From Chitinophagaceae bacterium PMP191F (GTDB lineage: Bacteria > Bacteroidota > Bacteroidia > Chitinophagales > Chitinophagaceae): a stretch of 64,000 bases of DNA. The notes beneath the pieces are model-generated. The model ran no database searches. It saw nothing but the letters and a program-made list of their open reading frames with translations, and was not told the origin of the DNA. The stretch's first letter is position 1. Each line of letters begins with the position of its first letter. Location of the stretch: NCBI GenBank assembly GCA_001302245.1, contig LGYU01000015.1, forward strand, positions 32,744 to 96,743, written 5' to 3'. The translations under genes were made by a program, and so were the position numbers. Of the stretch, positions 36,174 through 44,542 are shown piece after piece.

Positions 36174-38153
36174 ATGAAATTTCGTGTTTTCATTGTTATT
36201 GCTATTGCCTGTTGCATGGGCCAGCAATCTTTTGCCCAGGTACAGATGCCGCGGATCTTTGGTGATAGTATGGTGTTGCAACGGGAAATTCCTTTGAAAA
36301 TATGGGGATGGAGTACGGCTGGTGAACAGATCACGGTACAACTGCACAACCAGAAAAAAACAGTACAAGCCGATGCAAAAGGTAACTGGCTGGCTGTGCT
36401 GGCACCTGAAAAGGCAGGTGGTCCGTATAGTTTACAGGTACTGGGAAAAAATATTGTTACACTCAATGGCATCCTGATAGGAGATGTATGGGTATGTTCC
36501 GGACAATCGAATATGGAGTTTCCTGTAAGCGGCTGGAGCAGTGTGTACAATGCGCCGGAAGAAATTGCCGCAGCTAATTATCCTGCTATTCGTCTTTTTA
36601 CAGTAGATAAAAGTGTAGCAGCTTCACCGGCAGCAGATATAAAGGGCGGCTTGTGGCAAAGTTGCAACCCCGGCAGCATTAATCCTTTTTCAGCAGTAGG
36701 CTATTTTTTTGCAAGAGCATTACAGCAAAAACTTAATATCCCTATCGGGCTTATCAATACCACATGGGGCGGCACCAATGTAGAGACCTGGATCAGCAGA
36801 ACAGGATTTCAAAACGATCCGTATTTTAAAAATATTATCAACACAATTCCCGAAGTAAGTTTCGATTCATTATACGCACTGCGAAAACAGAAAATGGAAG
36901 CAATGATAAAAACATTGCAGCCTTATTTTATTGATACAGACCATCAGTTTCAGTGGAAAGAACTTACCTATGATGCTGCAAAATGGCCACAGATGAGGTT
37001 GCCGGGTTTGTGGGAGAACCAGCAACCCGGTCCTATGTTCGACGGGCTGATATGGTTCAGAAAAGAGATCAATATCAGTGTTGAAGATGCCGGTCAGCCG
37101 GCAGTATTGCGCCTGGAGATGATAGATGATAATGATGAGACCTATGTAAATGGCATCAGAGTGGGCGCTACCAATGGCTACTCACTGCAACGTATTTACA
37201 ACCTGGCAGGCAATGTATTGAAGAAAGGGAAAAACGTTATCGTGGTAAAAGTAGAAGATACCGGTGGTGGCGGTGGTATTTATGGTGATTCAGCTTTAAT
37301 GAAGCTGGTGGTAAACAATCATACCTATCCTTTGGCAGGCAACTGGAGTTTCAGTATCCAGGAGGCACGGATGCCTTCCAGTGCTGTTAGTCCCAATGAG
37401 CATCCCTCGCTTTTGTACAATGCCATGATCCATCCTTTCATCAGGTTAGGTATCAAAGGTGCTATCTGGTACCAGGGTGAAAGCAATGCCGACCGTGCTT
37501 TTGAATACCGCAAGGCATTTCCGTTGCTGATAAAAGACTGGAGAACACACTGGCAGCAGGGTGATTTTCCTTTTTACTTTGTACAACTGGCCAGCTTTAA
37601 TTCCAATAATGGCAATAGCAACAATGGCAGTAACTGGGCTGAACTGAGAGAGGCACAGGCCTTGACCTTGTCATTGCCCAATACCGGCATGGCTGTTACT
37701 ACCGATATTGGAGATGCAAAAGACATACATCCACGTAATAAACAGGATGTGGGCCTCAGGCTTGCTGCCCTGGCTTTGCAACATACTTACCATATCAATG
37801 TACCAGCTTCCGGTCCGGTGTATAAAAAAATGCAGGTAACGGGTAACGCTATGGTGCTGGATTTTACGGTAAATGGTACTGCTATGGTGGCAAAGACTGA
37901 TGGAGAGCTGCATGGATTTGAAATAGCCGGAAGCGATAAAAAATTCTATCCAGCCAAAGCAACTATAAAAGGTATGCAGATCATAGTCACTTCCAATGCA
38001 GTGACCAGTCCGGTAGCTGTACGGTATGCCTGGGCAGATGATGCAGGCAATGCCAACCTGTTCAATAATGCCGGTTTTCCGGCTGCTCCATTCCGCACCG
38101 ATAGCTGGAAAGGTGTTACAGAAAGCAGAACTTACAAGGCTTCAATCAATTAA
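36174..38153 (+). CDS. sialate O-acetylesterase-like esterase
   Basis: A 659-residue secreted SGNH-fold esterase (signal peptide ending QSFAQ). Block I is WVCSGQSNMEF with the nucleophile Ser, and the late motif DIGDAKDIHPRNKQ contains the Asp-His pair. WYQGESNADRA supplies the Glu/Asn block. An inserted beta-galactosidase-like jelly-roll (about 260-385) is usual for the family. It removes acetyl groups from sugars or sialic acids so that other enzymes can act. In a locus without a sialidase it may work on acetylated plant or algal glycans. Confidence 0.9.
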   Translation: MKFRVFIVIAIACCMGQQSFAQVQMPRIFGDSMVLQREIPLKIWGWSTAGEQITVQLHNQKKTVQADAKGNWLAVLAPEKAGGPYSLQVLGKNIVTLNGILIGDVWVCSGQSNMEFPVSGWSSVYNAPEEIAAANYPAIRLFTVDKSVAASPAADIKGGLWQSCNPGSINPFSAVGYFFARALQQKLNIPIGLINTTWGGTNVETWISRTGFQNDPYFKNIINTIPEVSFDSLYALRKQKMEAMIKTLQPYFIDTDHQFQWKELTYDAAKWPQMRLPGLWENQQPGPMFDGLIWFRKEINISVEDAGQPAVLRLEMIDDNDETYVNGIRVGATNGYSLQRIYNLAGNVLKKGKNVIVVKVEDTGGGGGIYGDSALMKLVVNNHTYPLAGNWSFSIQEARMPSSAVSPNEHPSLLYNAMIHPFIRLGIKGAIWYQGESNADRAFEYRKAFPLLIKDWRTHWQQGDFPFYFVQLASFNSNNGNSNNGSNWAELREAQALTLSLPNTGMAVTTDIGDAKDIHPRNKQDVGLRLAALALQHTYHINVPASGPVYKKMQVTGNAMVLDFTVNGTAMVAKTDGELHGFEIAGSDKKFYPAKATIKGMQIIVTSNAVTSPVAVRYAWADDAGNANLFNNAGFPAAPFRTDSWKGVTESRTYKASIN

Positions 38154-38187
38154 AAATTAATAAGTTATCAAGTAGCATTAATCATAT

Positions 38188-38267
38188 TACGAATATCTTC
38201 GTATCAGATTAGATATTTATTTAATATTTTAAATAAGGTCGTATATTTTCGTACCTAATCGTATATT
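38188..38267. repeat. palindromic TCGTA-type repeats before the Fic remnant
   Basis: TACGAATATCTTCGTA (38188-38203) is a perfect 6-bp inverted repeat with a four-base spacer. It is followed by CGTATATTTTCGTA near 38240 and CGTATATTTTA near 38260, in very AT-rich DNA. These look like operator sites of the decayed Fic gene downstream. Confidence 0.5.
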
Positions 38268-38270
38268 TTA

Positions 38271-38455
38271 ATGTTGCATACTTTTGAAATAGCTCTTGAT
38301 TGGAAGCTGGTAAATGAACTCAGTGCTATTGATCGTTTTGGTGGTGGGTGGTCAAGGTATAGTCAGGCGGGAAAGACCAAAGTCTAATACAATTAAAAAC
38401 TATAGCCACTGTAAGAACTATGGGGGCTTCAACCCGTACAACGCCAGGCTCTTGA
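38271..38455 (+). pseudogene. truncated, frameshifted Fic family protein gene
   Basis: The first frame reads MLHTFEIALDWKLVNELSAI and then DRFGGGWSRYSQAG, which matches the N-terminal region of Fic family proteins (IDRF..W). After a frameshift at the G run near 38365 the +2 frame continues with QSLIQLKTIATVRTMGASTR, matching the strongly conserved QLKSIATVRSVGASTRIEG of Fic proteins. It then ends at TGA 38453. The Fic catalytic core is missing. The remnant lies 63 bases from the 3' end of a tRNA-Leu gene. Confidence 0.8.
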
Positions 38456-38482
38456 AATCCGTCTTATAATAATGACTCCAAT

Positions 38483-38509
38483 AAAAAACGGGACCTGGAA
38501 GGTCCCGTT
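38483..38509 (-). terminator. terminator of tRNA-Leu
   Basis: The stem AACGGGACCT / AGGTCCCGTT with loop GGA has an A run at its left, so the minus strand ends in TTTTTT. It follows the tRNA by about ten bases. Confidence 0.85.
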
Positions 38510-38517
38510 AAACAATG

Positions 38518-38599
38518 TGCGGATGATAGGAATCGAACCTACATGGGTCACCCCGCTAGATCCTAAGTCTAGTGCGTCTGCCAGTTTCGCCACATCCGC
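38518..38599 (-). tRNA. tRNA-Leu (anticodon TAG)
   Basis: On the minus strand the 82-base tRNA has acceptor GCGGATG pairing with CATCCGC, the anticodon stem CTAGA/TCTAG and loop CTTAGGA with anticodon TAG. The long variable arm GGGTGACCC is typical of class II tRNAs, and the T arm has TTCGATT. No CCA is encoded. It reads codon CUA and probably other CUN codons. Confidence 0.96.
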
Positions 38600-38704
38600 T
38601 TGCTTTTTCAAAATCAAATATTCAGATTTGAATTTGAAAGGATTGCAAAAGTAGGAGTTTTGTGAGAAAGATAAAACACATTCTTTTCAGTAAATTCGTA
38701 CGGT

Positions 38705-40939
38705 ATGGATACAGTAGCTGCGATACCAAAATATAATCTTAGTGACGACCAGGAAAAGAAGCTGATTCTTAGGGAATACCGTGCACTTTTGCGTTCTCTC
38801 AAACCCAAACTGAAGCCCGGCGATAAGGAATTGGTGCGGCATGCTTTTGAAATGGCTGTAGATGCCCACAAAACCATGCGCCGTAAAAGCGGCGAACCCT
38901 ATATTCTGCATCCCATAGCCGTAGCCCGCATCTGTATTGAAGAAATTGGTCTTGGCGTACGCTCAACCATCTGTGCGTTACTCCATGATACTGTTGAAGA
39001 TACCGACATTACGCTGGAAGATATTGAACGCGAGTTTGGTAGCGAAATAGCCCGCATTGTAGATGGATTGACTAAAATTTCCAATGTCATAGATGTCAAT
39101 GCGTCCCAGCAGGCAGAAAATTTTAAGAAGATACTGCTTACGCTTACTGACGACCCCCGTGTCATTCTCATCAAACTGGCCGATCGCCTGCACAACATGC
39201 GTACGCTGGACAGCATGAAACGTGAAAAGCAGTTGAAAATAGCTTCCGAAACCGTGTATGTATACGCCCCCCTTTCACACAGAATGGGATTGTATAACAT
39301 CAAAACGGAAATGGAAGACCTGGCAATGAAGTACTTGGAGCCGGAAGCCTACCGTGAAATTGCCCGGAAACTGGCCGAAACCAAAAGAGAGCGTTCTCGC
39401 TATATCAACGAGTTTATTAAACCTATCAAAGAAAAGCTGGAAAAAAGCGGCTTTGTATTTGAAATATATGGTCGTCCGAAAAGTATTCACTCCATCTGGA
39501 ATAAGATCAAGAAAAAAGGAGTGGCTTTTGAGGAAGTGTATGATCTGTTCGCCATCCGTGTTATCCTGAACATTCCACCCGAACAGGAAAAAGAAGCCTG
39601 CTGGAAAGTTTATTCATTCATTACAGACGAATACACTCCCTCGCCTGAGCGTTTGCGCGATTGGTTAAGCAATCCGAAATCGAACGGATACGAAGCCCTG
39701 CATACTACTGTAATGGGTCCGCAGGGTAAATGGGTGGAAGTACAGATTCGTACCAAGCGTATGAATGAAATTGCGGAAAAGGGTCTGGCTGCACACTGGA
39801 AATACAAAGAAGGAGCAGCTGATGAAAGCCGCTTTGACAAATGGTTCCAGCAGATCCGCGAAGTGCTGAACCAGGACAGCGATTCCATTGACTTTTTGCA
39901 GGATTTCAAAACCAGTTTTCTTGTTGAAGAGATCTATGTATACACCCCGAAAGGTGATGTGAAAATGTTGCCCACAGGGGCTACTGCACTGGATTTTGCC
40001 TTTGCCATTCACAGTATGGTAGGATCACAGTGTATTGGTGCTAAAGTGAACCACAAACTGGTTCCCATCAGTCATAAACTGCGTAGTGGCGACCAGGTGG
40101 AGATCATTACCTCTGCCAAACAAAAGCCTAATGAAGACTGGCTGAATATTGTGGTTACCGCCAAGGCAAAAAGTAAGATCAAAGATGCGCTGAAAGAAGA
40201 AAAACGCAAGGTGGCCGACGATGGCAAATACCTGTTGCAGCGCAAGCTGGAGCATATGGGTGCCGCGTTTAACCAATATAATGTAGATGTGCTCACTTCG
40301 TTCTATAAGCTGCCTTCACAGTTGGACCTCTTTTACCAGGTTGCCGTCAAAACGCTTGATCTGAAAGACCTGCAGGAGTTCAATATACTGGGAGATAAAC
40401 TGGAGCCACCCAAACCTGCCAAGCCTGCTGTAGAGCTGAGGCAGGAAGGACTGGCGCCTGTGCTGCCTAAAAAAGATGCAGAACTGATCATCTTTGGAGA
40501 AAGCAGCGACAAGATTATGTACACACTGGCCAACTGTTGTAAACCCATTCCGGGCGATGACGTGTTTGGCTTTGTAACTACTGGTAAAGGACTTACCATT
40601 CACCGCACCAACTGCCCCAATGCTGCAAAGTTGCTGGCCAACTATGGTCACAGGGTGGTGAAAACCAAGTGGGCGAAAAATAAAGAGATTTCCTTCCTGA
40701 CAGGTTTAAAAATTGTGGGTCTGGATGATGTGGGTGTTATTCATAAGATCACCAATCTTATTTCAGGTGAGATGAAGATCAACATTGCTGCTATGACCAT
40801 TGAAGCCAGGGATGGATTGTTCTATGGCAATGTGAGAGTATACATTCATGATAAAGAAGAACTGGACGACCTGGTGAATAAACTCAAACGTCTTTCCGGT
40901 ATTGAAACGGTAGAGCGGTATGACACGGAAGCAGTGTGA
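38705..40939 (+). CDS. rsh: RelA/SpoT family (p)ppGpp synthetase/hydrolase
   Basis: A 744-residue bifunctional-type stringent response enzyme. The N-terminal hydrolase domain has HPIAVARI and the HD motif LLHDTVEDTD, so hydrolysis should be active. The synthetase domain has FEIYGRPKSIHSIWNK, DLFAIRVIL and EVQIRTKRMNEIAEKGLAAHW. A TGS domain follows (IYVYTPKGDVKMLPTGATALDFA), then a zinc-finger-like region (NCCKPIPGDDVFGFVT) and a C-terminal ACT domain. It makes and degrades (p)ppGpp in response to starvation. It stands alone, with its promoter next to the tRNA gene. Confidence 0.97.
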   Translation: MDTVAAIPKYNLSDDQEKKLILREYRALLRSLKPKLKPGDKELVRHAFEMAVDAHKTMRRKSGEPYILHPIAVARICIEEIGLGVRSTICALLHDTVEDTDITLEDIEREFGSEIARIVDGLTKISNVIDVNASQQAENFKKILLTLTDDPRVILIKLADRLHNMRTLDSMKREKQLKIASETVYVYAPLSHRMGLYNIKTEMEDLAMKYLEPEAYREIARKLAETKRERSRYINEFIKPIKEKLEKSGFVFEIYGRPKSIHSIWNKIKKKGVAFEEVYDLFAIRVILNIPPEQEKEACWKVYSFITDEYTPSPERLRDWLSNPKSNGYEALHTTVMGPQGKWVEVQIRTKRMNEIAEKGLAAHWKYKEGAADESRFDKWFQQIREVLNQDSDSIDFLQDFKTSFLVEEIYVYTPKGDVKMLPTGATALDFAFAIHSMVGSQCIGAKVNHKLVPISHKLRSGDQVEIITSAKQKPNEDWLNIVVTAKAKSKIKDALKEEKRKVADDGKYLLQRKLEHMGAAFNQYNVDVLTSFYKLPSQLDLFYQVAVKTLDLKDLQEFNILGDKLEPPKPAKPAVELRQEGLAPVLPKKDAELIIFGESSDKIMYTLANCCKPIPGDDVFGFVTTGKGLTIHRTNCPNAAKLLANYGHRVVKTKWAKNKEISFLTGLKIVGLDDVGVIHKITNLISGEMKINIAAMTIEARDGLFYGNVRVYIHDKEELDDLVNKLKRLSGIETVERYDTEAV

Positions 40940-41284
40940 TGAAAGTGGAGATTTTGAATTATAAGTGATAGTGCTTACACTCAATAAATCTTTGCCGCTT
41001 TTGCGTGAAACGTCTGCGGGTGGCAGGTTATAAGTTGTAAATGATAGGCAGCGTTCACAACGCAGTAAGTGTTCAACAAATCTTGCGCCTTTGCGCAACC
41101 TTATGCGTTTTTGCGTGAAATAACCCAATAGGCCGGAAACCTGCCTCTGCTAACCTGCTGTCTTACACCCTGCCAGGCATTGCTTTTAAACAGAAAAAAT
41201 TCAAAATCTCTGAATCACGAAATTCACTCCTGTTTTTCTCCTATTTTTGCCGCCTCGTTCAGCTAATCACTCAAAATCTGTTCA
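40940..41284. other. intergenic region with dispersed repeat
   Basis: These 345 bases between the RelA/SpoT and purA genes hold two TTTGCG-rich units (40986-41010, 41076-41121). The stretch 41200-41280 is AT-rich and is the likely purA promoter. No open frame is convincing. Confidence 0.6.
41076..41121. repeat. dispersed intergenic repeat
   Basis: Reverse-complemented, this stretch aligns with 60531-60576 at most positions (TTTCACGCAAA, GGTTGCGCAAAG, GATTT shared). Both copies are intergenic and they lie in opposite orientation. A related half-unit is at 40986-41010. Confidence 0.6.
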
Positions 41285-42550
41285 ATGGTTGATGTATTAT
41301 TAGGTCTCCAGTGGGGCGATGAAGGAAAAGGGAAAATTGTAGATTACTTTGCTCCTGATTATGATATTATTGCCCGTTTCCAGGGCGGTCCCAACGCAGG
41401 TCACACACTGTATATCGGCGATAAAAAAGTAGTATTACACCAGATACCTTCCGGCATTTTTCATGAGAACACTACCAACCTGATAGGTAATGGTGTAGTG
41501 CTGGATGCAGTGACACTTCGCAAAGAATGCGAAAAAGTAGCGTCTTTTGGCATAGACTACCGCAAGAACCTGTATATTTCAGAAAGAACACATCTTATTC
41601 TGCCTACGCACCGGGCGCTGGATAAAGCTTCCGAGCTATCAAAAGGCACTGATAAGATCGGTTCTACACTCAAAGGTATCGGCCCTGCGTATATGGACAA
41701 AACAGGCCGTAATGGTCTGCGTGTAGGCGATCTGCTGGACAAGAGCTTTACCACTCAGTATATTAAATTGAGGCTGAAACACCAGAAAATGCTGGACAGT
41801 CTTAATTTCAATGAAGATATTTCAGCATGGGAAGAAGAGTTCTTTGATGCAATAGAATTCATGCGCCAGTTCAAAATTGTAAATGGTGAATATTTCATCA
41901 ACGACAAAATAAAACAAGGCAAAAAAGTACTGGCAGAAGGTGCGCAGGGTAGTATGCTGGATGTTGATTTCGGTACATTTCCCTTTGTTACTTCTTCCAA
42001 TACCATCTCTGCAGGTGTATGTACCGGTTTAGGTGTTGCGCCACAAAAAATTAAAGATGTGATTGGCGTTACCAAGGCCTATTGTACACGAGTGGGCAGT
42101 GGTCCTTTCCCCACAGAGCTGCATGATGAAACCGGCGAAGAGCTACGTCGTATAGGAAACGAATTTGGTGCTACTACCGGACGTCCACGCCGTTGTGGCT
42201 GGATTGACCTGGTGGCCCTGAATTTTGCCTGCATGGTGAACGGTGTTACCAAACTGGTAATGACCAAAGCCGATGTGCTGGATCCGTTTGAAAAGCTGAA
42301 TGTATGCGATGCCTACCTTATCAATGGCGAAGCGGTAAAAGAGGTGCCTTTCCAGATGTCGAAGATTGCCATTGAACCACAATGGAAAACGTTTGATGGT
42401 TGGAAAACAGACACAAGCGGTATTAAAGCTCAGGCTGCTTTACCCGATACCATGGTGAAATATATAGATTTTATTAATGGGTATCTGGGCGTAAAAGTTG
42501 CATATATTTCCAATGGTCCCGGACGTGATCAATTGATAGAAATTAAGTAG
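41285..42550 (+). CDS. purA: adenylosuccinate synthetase
   Basis: A 421-residue enzyme joining IMP and aspartate with GTP in AMP biosynthesis. The N-terminal signature GLQWGDEGKGKIVDYF and the NAGHTLY segment are present, as is the later GVTKAYCTRVGSGPFPTEL with the conserved catalytic region. Length is standard. A possible stem is seen only in the non-coding flanks. It is followed at 93 bases by an acidic protein and then pabB, all in the same direction. Confidence 0.98.
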   Translation: MVDVLLGLQWGDEGKGKIVDYFAPDYDIIARFQGGPNAGHTLYIGDKKVVLHQIPSGIFHENTTNLIGNGVVLDAVTLRKECEKVASFGIDYRKNLYISERTHLILPTHRALDKASELSKGTDKIGSTLKGIGPAYMDKTGRNGLRVGDLLDKSFTTQYIKLRLKHQKMLDSLNFNEDISAWEEEFFDAIEFMRQFKIVNGEYFINDKIKQGKKVLAEGAQGSMLDVDFGTFPFVTSSNTISAGVCTGLGVAPQKIKDVIGVTKAYCTRVGSGPFPTELHDETGEELRRIGNEFGATTGRPRRCGWIDLVALNFACMVNGVTKLVMTKADVLDPFEKLNVCDAYLINGEAVKEVPFQMSKIAIEPQWKTFDGWKTDTSGIKAQAALPDTMVKYIDFINGYLGVKVAYISNGPGRDQLIEIK

Positions 42551-42643
42551 TTTCAATAACTGTTTCAGACAATAAAAATTTTTTCAAAAAATTTGGCGAA
42601 TTAAAAACTTCGCTGAAATTTTACAGTTCAATCTTACCAGGCT

Positions 42644-43114
42644 ATGGCAGCAAAATCTGACAAGGAAAAAAAAGCCAACGAAGACTCTGCACCAAAGTCT
42701 TCTAAGGAGGCTCCAAAGAAAACAGCATCTAAGTCCAAGAAGCAATTAGAAGATGATGAGGACGATGAAGATCTGGGTGACGATGATATAGAAACTACCA
42801 AAGGAGCTAAGAAACCCGCTAAAGGTGTATCTAAAAAGAAAGATGAAGACGAGGAAGACGATGATGAAGATCTGGGTGAAGACGAGGTAGATGATTGGGA
42901 TAAACCCGAAGAAGACGACAGCTGGGACCCCGACTTTGAAGAATTTGATTTACCCAAATCAAAAACCAAGAAGTCTGGCGGTGGAAGCAGTGGCAGCAGC
43001 ACCGGTGCTAAAAAAGGCAAAGGTGATGATGATCTTGACTTTGAAGATGACTTCAAAGACATGGATCTTTTTAATGACTCCAACGGTTTCGATGACGAAG
43101 AAGATGATTTCTAA
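42644..43114 (+). CDS. acidic, lysine-rich low-complexity protein
   Basis: A 156-residue protein that is almost entirely Asp, Glu, Lys, Ser and Gly, with KSDKEKK at the start, repeated EDDEDDEDLG-type blocks and an acidic end (FDDEEDDF). A conserved-looking core, WDPDFEEFDLPKSK, sits at about residues 97-110. It has no signal peptide or fold that I recognise and is probably disordered. Similar proteins occur between purA and pabB in related genomes as far as I recall, but the role is unknown. Confidence 0.7.
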   Translation: MAAKSDKEKKANEDSAPKSSKEAPKKTASKSKKQLEDDEDDEDLGDDDIETTKGAKKPAKGVSKKKDEDEEDDDEDLGEDEVDDWDKPEEDDSWDPDFEEFDLPKSKTKKSGGGSSGSSTGAKKGKGDDDLDFEDDFKDMDLFNDSNGFDDEEDDF

Positions 43115-43156
43115 TCGAAACGTTCGCTGTAGCTTTGCAGATTACCTCTCGCAAAC

Positions 43157-44473
43157 GTGAACAGATACTTTACTTCATTTACTATAGCTGATTATCAGCA
43201 AGTCAAACAACAGATGTTGAGCTGGGCTAACCGGTTCAACATCTGTTGTTTTCTGGATAACCAACAGTATCACTTACCCCATCACCGGTATGAATGCCTG
43301 CTGGCCGCGGGAGCTGATGAGTATATTACAGCTTCAGCCGGTAATGCCTTTGGGCAACTGCAAGGGCTATACGAAAAACGAAAAGACTGGCTGTTTGGTC
43401 ACCTGGCGTATGATCTTAAAAACGAACTGGAGCCGTTGCATAGTGAACATCATGATGGCATAAACTTTCCGGATCTTTTTTTCTTTGTGCCTGTAGTGGT
43501 AATACAGCTTTCTGAAAAAGAGCTACGGATAGGCAGCCTGCATACACCTGCTGAAACTATTTATCAGCAAATAACAGATACAGTTATTGCCCCGCATTAC
43601 GAGCAACCGGAAAACATGATTGTACGCAGCCGCTTTGCGCGCAGTGAGTATATACATGCAGTACAGCAACTGCAACAACACATTCTGCGCGGCGATTGTT
43701 ATGAAGTGAACTTCTGCCAGGAGTTCTTTGCAGAAAACGTTACATTAGATCCGCAGGCAACCTACCATGCATTGAGCAAGGCATCACCCAATCCTTTTGC
43801 GGCTTTTTATAAGGTTGAAGACAAATACCTGTTGTGCGCCAGCCCGGAACGGTACCTGCAGAAAAAAGGGCTACAGGTTTTTTCACAACCTATAAAAGGA
43901 ACTGCTCCCCGTAACCGCAATAACCAGGCGGAAGATGCCAGCAACAGGGATGAGCTGTACAACAGTGCCAAAGATCGTTCGGAAAACGTGATGGTGGTGG
44001 ACCTGGTACGGAATGATCTGTCAAGGGTATGCGAAGAAGGTACAGTGCATGTAGATGAATTATTTGGTATTTACAGCTTTCCGCAGGTACACCAGATGAT
44101 CTCCACCATAAGCGGAACCCTGCGCCAGGATGCAGCCATTACAGAGGTATTGAGCGCAACCTTTCCCATGGGGTCTATGACCGGCGCACCCAAAAGGCGA
44201 GTGATGGAGCTGATTGAAATGTACGAACAGACAAAACGCGGGGTATTTTCAGGTGCCGTAGGATATATAACACCTGCCGGTGATTTTGACTTTAATGTGG
44301 TGATCCGCAGTATACTCTACAATGCTGCCAGCCGCTATCTCTCTTTCCAGGCTGGTTCGGCCATTACTTTCTATAGCGATCCGGAACAGGAATATGAAGA
44401 ATGTTTACTCAAAGCAACCGCCATCCGGCAGGTATTGGGCAAAACACACCATTTAACAGGTTTTACCGGGTAA
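43157..44473 (+). CDS. pabB: aminodeoxychorismate synthase component I
   Basis: A 438-residue chorismate-utilizing enzyme for folate biosynthesis. The PIKGT motif (FSQPIKGTAPR) has the active-site Lys that distinguishes PabB from anthranilate synthase, which has PIAGT. VVDLVRNDLSRV, MVVDLVRND and MGSMTGAPKRRVMELI are also present. It makes 4-amino-4-deoxychorismate with a glutamine amidotransferase partner not seen in this window. The start is 42 bases after the preceding gene, and a hairpin follows the stop. Confidence 0.95.
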   Translation: MNRYFTSFTIADYQQVKQQMLSWANRFNICCFLDNQQYHLPHHRYECLLAAGADEYITASAGNAFGQLQGLYEKRKDWLFGHLAYDLKNELEPLHSEHHDGINFPDLFFFVPVVVIQLSEKELRIGSLHTPAETIYQQITDTVIAPHYEQPENMIVRSRFARSEYIHAVQQLQQHILRGDCYEVNFCQEFFAENVTLDPQATYHALSKASPNPFAAFYKVEDKYLLCASPERYLQKKGLQVFSQPIKGTAPRNRNNQAEDASNRDELYNSAKDRSENVMVVDLVRNDLSRVCEEGTVHVDELFGIYSFPQVHQMISTISGTLRQDAAITEVLSATFPMGSMTGAPKRRVMELIEMYEQTKRGVFSGAVGYITPAGDFDFNVVIRSILYNAASRYLSFQAGSAITFYSDPEQEYEECLLKATAIRQVLGKTHHLTGFTG

Positions 44474-44489
44474 ATCAATGTATAAATAA

Positions 44490-44524
44490 AAAAGGTTGAC
44501 AGGATTATACCTTGTCAACCTTTT
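44490..44524. terminator. bidirectional terminator
   Basis: GGTTGACAGG and CCTTGTCAACC pair with a one-base bulge, flanked by AAAA and TTTT. It separates pabB from the convergent lytic transglycosylase gene and can serve both. Confidence 0.85.
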
Positions 44525-44542
44525 CGGAAATATTGTATCAGC

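Larger units (their letters stand above)
18765..38153 (+). other. polysaccharide utilization locus
   Basis: Ten plus-strand genes: GntR-type regulator, SSS symporter, two clan GH-D hydrolases, SusC, SusD, a DUF4959 and a DUF4998 lipoprotein, a GH95 hydrolase and a sialate O-acetylesterase. Spacing is tight within two blocks (18765-25653 and 25978-38153), each with its own likely promoter. The enzyme set fits a glycan with alpha-galactosyl, alpha-L-fucosyl or alpha-L-galactosyl, and O-acetyl groups; the actual substrate is not determinable from sequence. Confidence 0.85.

Noticed and set aside
42634..43083. A long minus-strand Ser-rich frame opposite the acidic protein
   Set aside because: It is the mirror of Asp/Glu codon repeats, with no plausible start context.
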